Assembly: GCA_030040515.1 (NCBI GenBank)
Contig: JASHTO010000374.1
Span: forward strand, 1 to 9,662
Source: Terriglobia bacterium
Lineage (GTDB): Bacteria; Acidobacteriota; Terriglobia; UBA7540
Direction: 5' to 3'
DNA length: 9,662 nucleotides
Shown: positions 1 to 6,013 of the stretch, one piece after another
Position numbering within the stretch: the first letter of the stretch is position 1
Layout: every line of letters begins with the position of its first letter
Made by a program: the position numbers and the translations under genes
The notes under the pieces: generated by a model
Databases searched by the model: none
What the model saw: only the letters and a program-made list of their open reading frames with translations
Told to the model about the DNA's origin: nothing

Positions 1-2075
1 GCGAAAATAGAAAGCAGGAAAGTATCGAAATGTGATTCCTCGAGAGTGCTGGAAATCTTTTCGCGCTCGGTGGAGAGATTGTAGAGTGGAACGCCGGAAG
101 CTATAGACGCCACGGTGGTTCTCAGTTCGTCCGCAGGGAACACTCCATCGTGGGTGCGAACCACCAAGTCCATGGTTCGCCCAATCCAATCCCACGCTGC
201 GGGAGGCATCTGGGCCATGGGAAGGTAGAATTGTGGTCCGGCTTTGCGGTCCAGCCCCCAGGCGCGCACATCGCCCACCACGCCGATCACTTCATGCCAC
301 ACGGGATCCAGGCGGCCCTTGGGTCCATTCTCGCAGCACGCGAAGCGCTTGCCGATGGGGTTCTCGCCCGGCCACATGGTTCGCGCCAGAGTTTCGTTGA
401 TGATGGCCACCAGGGCTTTGTCGCGCGTATCGAGGTCGGTGAACTCGCGCCCCGCCTTCAGCGGAATTCGCGCCGTGGAGAGATAGCCGGGTGAGACAAT
501 CTGCAGTTGGGAATTCACAGCGTTGGTGATGTCAATCGGTTTGCCTTCCGGAATCAGGCCGTTGCTGCTCCACCCACCCGCGAGCGGTGCGCGCGAAACC
601 ACCGCCGCCGACTGCGCTCCGGGCAGGGCTTCGGCCGCCTGAATCATGCGCTCGAAGGTTTGCCGGGCCACCGCCGGATCGTGATAAGCCGCCTCCGGCA
701 GCCCCACGCGCCCCACGATCAGGCCTGAGGCGTCGAAGCCGGGGTCGATGTGCGATACCACCATGGCGCTGCGAATCAGCAGCCCCGCTCCGGCCATCAG
801 CATCAGGGCGAGCGCGACTTCTCCAACCACCAGCGCGGCACGAATGGGATCGCGGCTGCCGCGCGCTGTGGCGCCGCTTTCCGCAAACGCTTCACTCAGA
901 TGAGTGGAAGCCAAGCGCAGCGCGGGCGCAAGTCCAAATAGAAAGCTGGAAAACAGCGTGACCGCGAAGGCAAATTCCAAAGTCCTCGGGCCAACAGTTG
1001 ATTGATCAAGGCGCGGAACGCGCGCCGGGCCGTAAGCCACAATCCACGACACGCCCCAATAAGCAAGCAGAATCCCGAACGCGCCGCTGGCCGTTCCCAA
1101 CACCAGGCTTTCCGCCAAAAGCTGCCGCACGATGCGCCGCGGGGAGGCTCCCAGCGCCGCCCGCACAGCGATTTCCTTCTGCCGCCCGCGGGCCCGCGCC
1201 AGTTGCAGATTGGCGATGTTGGCGCAGGCAATCAGCAGCACGAATCCCACGGCGGCGAGCAGCATTCGCAAGGCAGGCCGTTGCTCGCCCAGCAGCGCGG
1301 TCGTAAGCGGGGTGGCGCGGTATCCGCGATCTTTGTCATCCAGCGGGAATTGCTGTTGCAACCGCTGCGCGATGACGTTCAATTCGGATTGCGCCTGCGC
1401 GAGTTCTACGCCGGGTTTCAACCGGCCCGCCACGTTCAGGTAATGATCGTCGTGGTCGGCGATCTGCTGCGGCGTGAAGGCCTCCGGCACCCAGACGTCG
1501 TCCTTCAGCAGGTACGGGTCGAACGAATTCGGCATGACGCCGATCACGGTGTAAGGCACGCCGTTGATCTTCAGTTGCTGGCCGAGCGCGGACGTGTCGC
1601 CTTGCAGGTGCTTTCGCCACAAGCGCTCGCTGATCACCACCACATGAGAGTGCCCGGGAGCATCCTCATCGGCGGAGTAAACGCGCCCGGCGAGCGGCTG
1701 CACGCCGAAGGTGGCGAAGTAATCTGCCGTCGCGTACTCGCCCTGCACGCGCTCAGGAGCGTCCGCTGTGGCGAGATTGAATCCCGCATCACTCGATGCG
1801 CCAAGGTGTGTGTAAGAAGTGCTTTGGCGCTTGATGTCCGTAAAATTCCCAACTGAAAGGCCGGGGTAGATGCCTTTCCATTGTTCTTGAAGGTAGACCA
1901 CGCGCGCGGGATCGGAAATCGCCAAGGGCCGCAGCAGCACGGCATTCACCACGCTGAAGATAGCGGTGTTGGCGCCGATGCCGAGCGCCAGCGTCAGCAC
2001 GGCGACCATCGTGAAACCGGGATTCTTGCGCAACATGCGCAGGCCGTAACGAAGGTCAAGCAGCAGCGTCCCCAT
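1..2075 (-). CDS. ADOP-type ABC transporter permease (MacB/FtsX fold), 3' end cut by window edge
   Basis: The frame is open from the ATG at 2075 to base 1 with no stop: 691 residues plus two bases of the next codon. It opens MGTLLLDLRYGLRMLRKNPG, typical of acidobacterial duplicated orphan permeases, followed by a membrane segment (about residues 21-49). A periplasmic MacB_PCD-like domain covers about 52-245. An FtsX module follows at about 268-440, with the LLIACANIANL helix, the cytoplasmic RQKEIAVRAALGAS loop and three further hydrophobic stretches. A second periplasmic domain starts at about 445 and is still open at the edge. Family members usually run 800-900 residues, so the last FtsX helices are probably outside the window. 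A Shine-Dalgarno-like AGGTGG precedes the ATG. Family knowledge suggests an inner-membrane MacB-like efflux or mechanotransmission permease. No ATPase or PadR regulator gene, often found beside such permeases, is visible. The substrate cannot be told. Confidence 0.93.
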   Translation of the reverse strand, partial: MGTLLLDLRYGLRMLRKNPGFTMVAVLTLALGIGANTAIFSVVNAVLLRPLAISDPARVVYLQEQWKGIYPGLSVGNFTDIKRQSTSYTHLGASSDAGFNLATADAPERVQGEYATADYFATFGVQPLAGRVYSADEDAPGHSHVVVISERLWRKHLQGDTSALGQQLKINGVPYTVIGVMPNSFDPYLLKDDVWVPEAFTPQQIADHDDHYLNVAGRLKPGVELAQAQSELNVIAQRLQQQFPLDDKDRGYRATPLTTALLGEQRPALRMLLAAVGFVLLIACANIANLQLARARGRQKEIAVRAALGASPRRIVRQLLAESLVLGTASGAFGILLAYWGVSWIVAYGPARVPRLDQSTVGPRTLEFAFAVTLFSSFLFGLAPALRLASTHLSEAFAESGATARGSRDPIRAALVVGEVALALMLMAGAGLLIRSAMVVSHIDPGFDASGLIVGRVGLPEAAYHDPAVARQTFERMIQAAEALPGAQSAAVVSRAPLAGGWSSNGLIPEGKPIDITNAVNSQLQIVSPGYLSTARIPLKAGREFTDLDTRDKALVAIINETLARTMWPGENPIGKRFACCENGPKGRLDPVWHEVIGVVGDVRAWGLDRKAGPQFYLPMAQMPPAAWDWIGRTMDLVVRTHDGVFPADELRTTVASIASGVPLYNLSTEREKISSTLEESHFDTFLLSIF

Positions 2076-2216
2076 GCCCCACCTCGAATGTGATGAGTAG
2101 CGCGACTTCCCCATGCCGTGATTCAGAATTACCAGAAGGGACTCAAAGCACCTTGGCTACCAAGCCCATTGTCGCGTAAGTTTAATGTTTTAAAAGCTAT
2201 ACGGGCACAAGACGGG

Positions 2217-2378
2217 CTAAAAAGGCTGGCTACTGTCCGCTCGTGGAATTAAGGTGTTCGCATTTGGGACGGCCAATGGCGCAGGAAGAGGCATTGCCGA
2301 CGACCAGCCCCTCAAGAGCGCAATGTCAAACTCAGAGATCAGTACATCAACGTCTTCATCCAGATAAATCTCGATCAA
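2217..2378 (-). pseudogene. Truncated DUF5615 (PIN-like) toxin remnant
   Basis: A frame starting with TTG at 2378 reads IEIYLDEDVDVLISEF. This matches the usual N-terminus of DUF5615 PIN-like toxins (K-I-Y-L-D-E-D-V-D-V-L), including the first acidic residues of the PIN-type active site. The start overlaps the stop of the DUF433 gene by 4 bases (TTGA), the translational coupling expected for this toxin-antitoxin pair. After about 16 residues the resemblance is lost, and the frame stops at TAG (2217-2219) after 53 residues, against about 110-120 for the family. The later catalytic acids and the rest of the fold are missing. The plus strand of the same stretch reads more toxin-like than the minus strand (see findings). 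A functional ribonuclease is very unlikely. Confidence 0.7.
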
Positions 2379-2669
2379 GAGCGGCTTCCATGTTTTCCCA
2401 ACAGTGGGTCAATGCGATCCTCGGGAATGCGATTGCGCTCAATGAATGAGTTGATTTCGTTTTGGTGGTCGCTGTAGTAGCTCAGTGCGTCAAACACCTG
2501 GGCGAGGGATAAGGTGCGGCATCCGCTGCGGGATCTCTTCCGCTGACACACCAAGCCGCCAGGTTTCGACGATCGCCCGAACTGGAGTCCGCGTTCCCAT
2601 CACAATCGGCTCGCCTCCCAGTATCTCATTGTCGCTCACAATATAACGGTGCTCAGTCGCCGTGGTCAT
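2375..2669 (-). pseudogene. DUF433 antitoxin, frameshifted
   Basis: From the ATG at 2669 the protein reads MTTATEHRYIVSDNEILGG, then EPIVMGTRTPVRAIVETWRLG and SAEEIPQRMPHL. This is a typical DUF433 antitoxin (small helix-turn-helix type) with the ILGGEP and GTRxPVRAI signatures. After MPHL the frame runs into IPRPGV and a TGA at 2490-2492. In the neighbouring frame the rest of the family continues at once (LAQVFDALSYYSDH, then NEINSFIERNRIPEDRIDPLLGK) to a TGA at 2375-2377. Removing one base near 2507-2512 restores a 97-residue protein of normal family length. GGAGG lies at 2672-2676, very close to the ATG. The partner DUF5615 toxin gene overlaps the end. Either a real frameshift or a one-base sequencing error fits, but the toxin is damaged too, which favours real decay. 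Confidence 0.85.
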
Positions 2670-2678
2670 ATCCTCCGA

Positions 2679-2706
2679 ATTATAGCCCAATGCTTCTTTA
2701 TGCGAA
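2679..2706 (-). promoter_or_regulatory. Possible sigma-70-like promoter of the DUF433 locus
   Basis: On the minus strand a perfect TATAAT (2679-2684) is preceded, 16 bases upstream, by TTCGCA (2701-2706), which matches TTGACA at four of six positions. The -10 box ends only 9 bases before the ATG at 2669, so transcription would begin inside or next to the ribosome-binding site and the message would have almost no leader. This is a sequence resemblance only. Confidence 0.4.
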
Positions 2707-2725
2707 ACTCTGCACCCACTGGCGT

Positions 2726-2830
2726 AATGGGCCAGTTTCAAATATCGGAGTAGGGGCACCCCTTGCGGGTGCCCTGGATTTAAGGGCAGGGACGAGCCCT
2801 GCCCCTACGGAATTTCAAACTGACCCACTG
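2726..2830. repeat. Palindromic repeat element with two internal hairpins
   Basis: Two perfect 8-bp stems with 5-base loops stand side by side: GGGCACCC (2754-2761) with GGGTGCCC (2767-2774), and GGGCAGGG (2784-2791) with CCCTGCCC (2797-2804). An outer pair, GTAGGGGCA (2750-2758) and TGCCCCTAC (2800-2808), encloses both, and the homology extends outward as imperfect inverted repeats (TGGGCCAGTTT at 2728-2738 against AAACTGACCCA at 2817-2827). The element can therefore fold either as two hairpins or as one long cruciform. Elements of this look are scattered in many environmental bacterial genomes. No coding frame of its own is apparent. Confidence 0.75.
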
Positions 2831-2858
2831 CCCCCACTGTGGTGCCGTTGCTTGATAA

Positions 2859-2873
2859 GGAGCCATTCGCTCC
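2859..2873 (-). terminator. Small hairpin directly after the HEPN-like gene
   Basis: GGAGC (2859-2863) and GCTCC (2869-2873) form a 5-bp stem with a 5-base loop immediately after the TAG at 2874-2876. On the minus strand it is followed by TTATC rather than a T tract, so it is a weak candidate for an intrinsic terminator. Confidence 0.25.
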
Positions 2874-3833
2874 CTACGTCCGCCTTTCCCAGGGGCGGCA
2901 GATGCGCTCGATGGTGTCAATCATGTTTTCCACCTGCTCGGGGTCGGGAGGGCGCCCGGCGTGGACGGCGGCGTTGCGGATTCTCCAGGCTTTGTCGAGC
3001 TGAGCCTTGTCTTCGATGGAAATGTTTCCGTCCGCGGCCATGCGGTCAAAGAGGATTTCGATGGCCCCGCGCACGTTCAGGTTCATGCCGCCGCAGAGCT
3101 CGCGCGCCGCCACACGCAGCAGGCGCTCGTATTCCTCGCCGGCGATTTTGCCCGCCAGCTTCGGCTCTTCTTCCACCAGAATGCGCGCCAGCTCCAGCGG
3201 ACCGTAGTTGCGCAGGAACGGCCGCACCACCTGCGCCACGCGCCGGCGCTGAATCCAAATGTCCGCGCTGAATTCCACGTGCGTGGTTGAAACTTCGCTA
3301 AGGTCGCCCGCCGCCATTTCGTGGTAGGCCCACAGCGCCGACTCCGTGTCCGCCACCGATTCCAGCCTGAAATGTTCCTTCCAGGCGCGCAGCTCATCGC
3401 AATAGGCGAGATAGAGATCGATGGAGCGCGGGCGATGCACCTGAAGCAGATTCATAATGGGCGTGGTAAACACTCCGAAGCGGTCCGGATGCACGAAGCG
3501 CAAAACGAGTGAAACTATGCCTGCGCTTTGTAAAACGTCCAGAGCCCGGCGCACGAGAGGGCGAGGGTCCGTGGGCGGCGGCCCCAGCACCAGGCGAGCT
3601 TTCTTCAGAACATTGTCCAGCTCCTTCTCGTTGGGCCGTGGCCAATAGCGCCCAAAAGGCGTGGCGGCGGGATCGAAAATGTTCAAAACATCCTTCGCCG
3701 CCAGCCAGCGATTGCCCGTGCAAAGCGGCTCAAACTTTTTCTCAAGAGCCCGAAAGGAATATGTGCGCCCAAACTTCTGCCGGCAAACTTCAGGAAACCG
3801 GTCGAGATAGTATTTCAGGTCAAAACCTGGCAT
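2874..3833 (-). CDS. Protein of unknown family with a C-terminal HEPN-like domain
   Basis: A 319-residue soluble protein starting MPGFDLKYYL, with no signal peptide or membrane segment. The whole family is not recognised. The C-terminal part (about residues 232-316) is predicted helical and carries RNAAVH (R286, N287, H291). This is the Rx4-6H signature of HEPN domains, many of which are RNases in toxin-antitoxin, abortive-infection and CRISPR-associated proteins. The preceding segment (RGAIEILFDRMAADGNIS) resembles the long first helices of DUF4145/Abi-C-like HEPN domains. A middle section, about 88-172 (LRFVHPDRFGVFTTPIMNLL, then ALWAYHE), looks like a conserved helical module of its own. 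The start has no strong Shine-Dalgarno sequence. The gene is divergent from the esterase and lies close to a broken toxin-antitoxin pair, which fits, but does not prove, a defence or stress role. RNase activity is inference from the motif alone. Confidence 0.8.
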   Translation of the reverse strand: MPGFDLKYYLDRFPEVCRQKFGRTYSFRALEKKFEPLCTGNRWLAAKDVLNIFDPAATPFGRYWPRPNEKELDNVLKKARLVLGPPPTDPRPLVRRALDVLQSAGIVSLVLRFVHPDRFGVFTTPIMNLLQVHRPRSIDLYLAYCDELRAWKEHFRLESVADTESALWAYHEMAAGDLSEVSTTHVEFSADIWIQRRRVAQVVRPFLRNYGPLELARILVEEEPKLAGKIAGEEYERLLRVAARELCGGMNLNVRGAIEILFDRMAADGNISIEDKAQLDKAWRIRNAAVHAGRPPDPEQVENMIDTIERICRPWERRT

Positions 3834-3862
3834 AAAAGTCCCGGGAATTCGGAAAATTGATT

Positions 3863-3875
3863 CGGCAAATTGCCG
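3863..3875. promoter_or_regulatory. 13-bp palindrome, possible operator
   Basis: CGGCAA-A-TTGCCG is a perfect 6+1+6 palindrome between the start of the HEPN-like gene and its possible promoter. The half-site AATTGCCG recurs at 3920-3927 next to the overlapping -35 boxes. Two copies of a half-site in a divergent intergenic region suggest a regulator binding site, but no regulator is identified. Confidence 0.3.
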
Positions 3876-3892
3876 TCATGGTTGCATTCCCT

Positions 3893-3921
3893 ATTTTCGC
3901 GCAATGCGTAAACGATGACAA
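3893..3921 (-). promoter_or_regulatory. Possible promoter of the HEPN-like gene
   Basis: On the minus strand, TTGTCA (3916-3921, five of six to TTGACA) is followed after 17 bases by GAAAAT (3893-3898, four of six to TATAAT). It overlaps the -35 box of the divergent candidate promoter for the esterase. Confidence 0.3.
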
Positions 3922-3943
3922 TTGCCGGAGGGCGTGTTATATA
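3915..3943 (+). promoter_or_regulatory. Possible promoter of the esterase gene
   Basis: ATGACA (3915-3920, five of six to TTGACA), a 17-base spacer and TATATA (3938-3943). A transcript start near 3950 would leave a leader of about 80 bases before the ATG at 4033. It would make the in-frame ATG at 3955 an unlikely start, since almost no leader would remain. Confidence 0.35.
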
Positions 3944-4032
3944 CTCGCTAGCTGATGTCAATAATGACCCTGCAAGGCGTCCTGCTCAAGAGCCGGCGCG
4001 AGAATTCTTATTGGGGAAGGGAAACCACGGTT

Positions 4033-5160
4033 ATGAAACACGCGATTTGGAGCCTTGTCGCCGCTTGGGTGATATCCGTGTCAGCCGGACTTGCTCAGAC
4101 GCAGCCGGCGCCGCTGGTCTCGCCTGAGGTGCATCCCGACCATTCCGTCACATTTCGATTCCGCGCTCCGAATGCGCAGCAGGTGAAGCTGGCGCGCGAG
4201 GGGGCACAGTCTGCGCCCATGCAAAAGGACGACCAGGGCGTTTGGACGTTCACCACCCCGCCTCTGGAACCGGACCTCTACGGGTACACGTTTGAGGTTG
4301 ACTGCGTTTCCGTCATCGACCCTTCAAACCATCTGACCAAGCCCAATCTGCTCAACCTGTCGAGCGTCGTTCACGTTCCCGGGCCACCCTCCACGCCCTG
4401 GGAAGTGAACGATGTTCCCCATGGAGTCATCCATCACCAGTTTTATCACTCCGCAGTGGTCGGGGATGATCGGGATTTCTATGTCTACACCCCGCCGGAT
4501 TATGATCCGAAAGCCAAGCGGCGGTATCCCGTCCTATATCTTTTGCACGGCTACAGCGACGATGCCAGTGCATGGACTGCTGTGGGCCGTGCCAACGTGA
4601 TTTTGGACAACCTGATTGCCCAGGGAAAGGCGAAACCGATGCTCATCGTCATGCCCCTCGGTTATGGCGCACCGGAGATCTTGTCGGCACCGCATGCCTT
4701 TCAGAATGCCAGCCTTGTTCAGCAAAACATGGACCGCTTCCGCCAGGCGCTGCTGACGGAGGTGATTCCGCAAGTCGAAAAGGATTATCGCGTTTCTTCC
4801 GATCGCAAACTCCGAGCCGTGGCGGGACTTTCCATGGGCGGAGCCGAGTCCCTATTCACAGGTTTGACGACCCTCGATCACTTCGCGTGGATCGGAGCGT
4901 TTAGCTCCGGCGGAATGAGCCAGGATTTTGACAAAACCTTTCCCTCACTCGATCGAAGCGCCAATTCCCAAATTCGGTTGCTGTGGATTGCCTGTGGGAC
5001 GGATGATCACTTGATCGGGCCCAACCGTAAGTTTCGCGATTGGTTGAAATCGAAAGGAATCGAACACACCGACATCGAAACCTCCGGCGCACACACCTGG
5101 ATGGTCTGGCGGCGCAACCTTGCGGAGTTCGCGCCACTCCTGTTCCAGCAGAACAAGTAG
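4033..5160 (+). CDS. Secreted esterase, enterochelin-esterase/feruloyl-esterase (Fes/XynZ) type
   Basis: A 375-residue alpha/beta-hydrolase. The ATG at 4033 is preferred over the in-frame ATG at 3955 because it opens a clean Sec signal peptide (MKHAIWSLVAAWVISVSAGLAQ, cleavage probably after A21) and has a purine-rich AAGGGA about 11 bases upstream. Residues about 28-115 form a beta-rich N-terminal domain (VTFRFRAPNAQQVKLA) like the CBM48/E-set module of this family. The esterase domain follows, with the oxyanion region YLLHGYSDD (169-177), the nucleophile elbow GLSMGG (S267), an acidic CGTDD (D325 the probable triad acid) and GAHTW (H354). Such proteins hydrolyse esters on sugars, phenolic acids or siderophores. 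The periplasmic or secreted location and lack of siderophore genes nearby favour a carbohydrate or phenolic ester, which is inference. A broken nuclease gene follows 29 bases downstream. Confidence 0.9.
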   Translation: MKHAIWSLVAAWVISVSAGLAQTQPAPLVSPEVHPDHSVTFRFRAPNAQQVKLAREGAQSAPMQKDDQGVWTFTTPPLEPDLYGYTFEVDCVSVIDPSNHLTKPNLLNLSSVVHVPGPPSTPWEVNDVPHGVIHHQFYHSAVVGDDRDFYVYTPPDYDPKAKRRYPVLYLLHGYSDDASAWTAVGRANVILDNLIAQGKAKPMLIVMPLGYGAPEILSAPHAFQNASLVQQNMDRFRQALLTEVIPQVEKDYRVSSDRKLRAVAGLSMGGAESLFTGLTTLDHFAWIGAFSSGGMSQDFDKTFPSLDRSANSQIRLLWIACGTDDHLIGPNRKFRDWLKSKGIEHTDIETSGAHTWMVWRRNLAEFAPLLFQQNK

Positions 5161-5189
5161 CTCAGCTCATCTTCGGGGCGGCAAAAATC

Positions 5190-5758
5190 ATGTCCGAACC
5201 CATTACCATTTCCGCCAAGAACCTGGGCGCGCTGGCCATGCGGAATTTTTGCCCTCGCTACTTCTGGATTGGCATGCATATGGACAGGCTTCCTTACCAG
5301 ATTTTTCCCGGCATTTTCAGTTCGATTGATTCCTACTGTGGGGCAGTCCGGATGGAATTCTAGTGATGGAGGACGATTCCCACCTGATCGTCGATTACAA
5401 GACCGCCAAACTCACTCCGCACCAGGGCGGGCCATTTCCGATGTATGAGGTCCAGTTGAACGCCTACGCGGTGATTGGCGAGCAGAAAGGCTTCGCGCCG
5501 GTTTCGGGTCTGGCGCTGGTCTATACGGAGCCGGTTACCAGCGTTGCCGCCGCGGCAAAGGATTCCCATCAATCGGACGCCGGGTTCATTCTGGAATTCA
5601 GCGCGCACATCGAGCGGGTAAAGTTCCAGCCCGGGAAAATTCCTACCTTACTAGCCCAGGCACGTGAGATCTGCGACCGCAAATGACCTCCCGCGGCGCA
5701 GAAAGGTTGCAAGAATTGCCTGCGGCTCGAAAACCTGCTGGCCATTGCCGGCCAGTAA
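5190..5758 (+). pseudogene. PD-(D/E)XK (RecB-like) nuclease, internal deletion plus in-frame stop
   Basis: The ATG at 5190 opens MSEPITISAKNLGALAMRNFC, then PRYFWIGMHM and LPYQIFPGIFSSIDSY, the N-terminus of a PD-(D/E)XK family nuclease. It then leaves frame and stops at 5361-5363. In another frame the core resumes as LLWGSPDGILVMEDDSHLIVD, then YKTAKL (D at 5351-5353, D at 5393-5395, K at 5399-5401), followed by YEVQLNAYA, the Q-L-x-x-Y motif of RecB-like nucleases. The segment between SSIDSY and LLWGSPDG is missing, I estimate some tens of residues. A TGA at 5684-5686 interrupts the frame, yet it continues open to a TAA at 5756-5758 as PPAAQKGCKNCLRLENL. C21 near the start and three cysteines near the end (REICDRK and CKNC) recall the one-plus-three cysteine iron-sulphur layout of Cas4/AddB-like nucleases. 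At least two lesions make it a pseudogene. Confidence 0.85.
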
Positions 5759-5938
5759 GGCAGAGCCTTCGTGCCGCTCCGTAGCTCCCAGCCAAAAGAG
5801 CACCATCTGGCTGAAAGCGGCCACCAATCGGCTGAATTTAGGCAGGGTGTGACCGGCGGCATTATTCACCCTGAGGCTGAAAATCCTCTCAACTCGTTGA
5901 TTCAGCGCCAGATAAATACGGTGAGTTTTTTCGGGGTT

Positions 5939-5954
5939 TGGCAGCGGTCTTGCG
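5939..5954 (+). promoter_or_regulatory. rpoN-dependent: Sigma-54-type (-24/-12) promoter candidate
   Basis: TGGCAGCGGTCTTGCG fits the TGGCACG-N4-TTGC layout with the exact spacing between GG (5940-5941) and GC (5952-5953), preceded by the favoured T. Only the sixth and seventh positions and the base after TTGC differ from the consensus. Transcription would start near 5965, giving a leader of about 50 bases before the ATG at 6014. No enhancer-binding site was identified. Confidence 0.5.
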
Positions 5955-6013
5955 ATAAGTGTGCTGGACTTTAGTTGAGCAGTGGGCAAGTGGAAATTGG
6001 TTCGAGGTGGGCC

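Noticed and set aside
1002..1856. A 284-codon open frame on the plus strand
   Set aside because: It lies antisense to the permease, whose family match covers the whole stretch. Its composition (Arg, His and Gln-rich) is typical of an antisense shadow in GC-rich DNA.
896..1945. Minus-strand frames at 896-1231, 1336-1620 and 1634-1945 that could suggest a permease broken by frameshifts
   Set aside because: They are out of the permease frame. The true frame is uninterrupted from 2075 to the left edge.
2152..2164. CTTGG-CTA-CCAAG palindrome upstream of the permease as an operator
   Set aside because: Five-base arms of this kind are expected by chance and no promoter could be placed beside it.
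2726..2830. CRISPR-like or tRNA-like interpretation of the paired hairpins
   Set aside because: There is no spacer-repeat periodicity and no cloverleaf or anticodon arm, only two simple hairpins.
2690..3271. A 193-codon plus-strand frame crossing the palindromic repeat
   Set aside because: It runs through the repeat and then antisense to the HEPN-like gene, with Arg/Pro/Cys-rich low-complexity sequence.
3955..4032. A longer start for the esterase at the ATG 3955
   Set aside because: It would bury the signal peptide behind 26 charged residues and leave almost no leader after the likely promoter.
5736..5756. CTGGCC/GGCCAG hairpin at the end of the nuclease pseudogene as a terminator
   Set aside because: The stem is only 6 bp, lies within the old coding sequence and is not followed by a T tract.
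5975..6013. A longer start for the FecR-like protein at 5975
   Set aside because: The ATG at 6014 has a clear Shine-Dalgarno sequence and directly opens the signal peptide.
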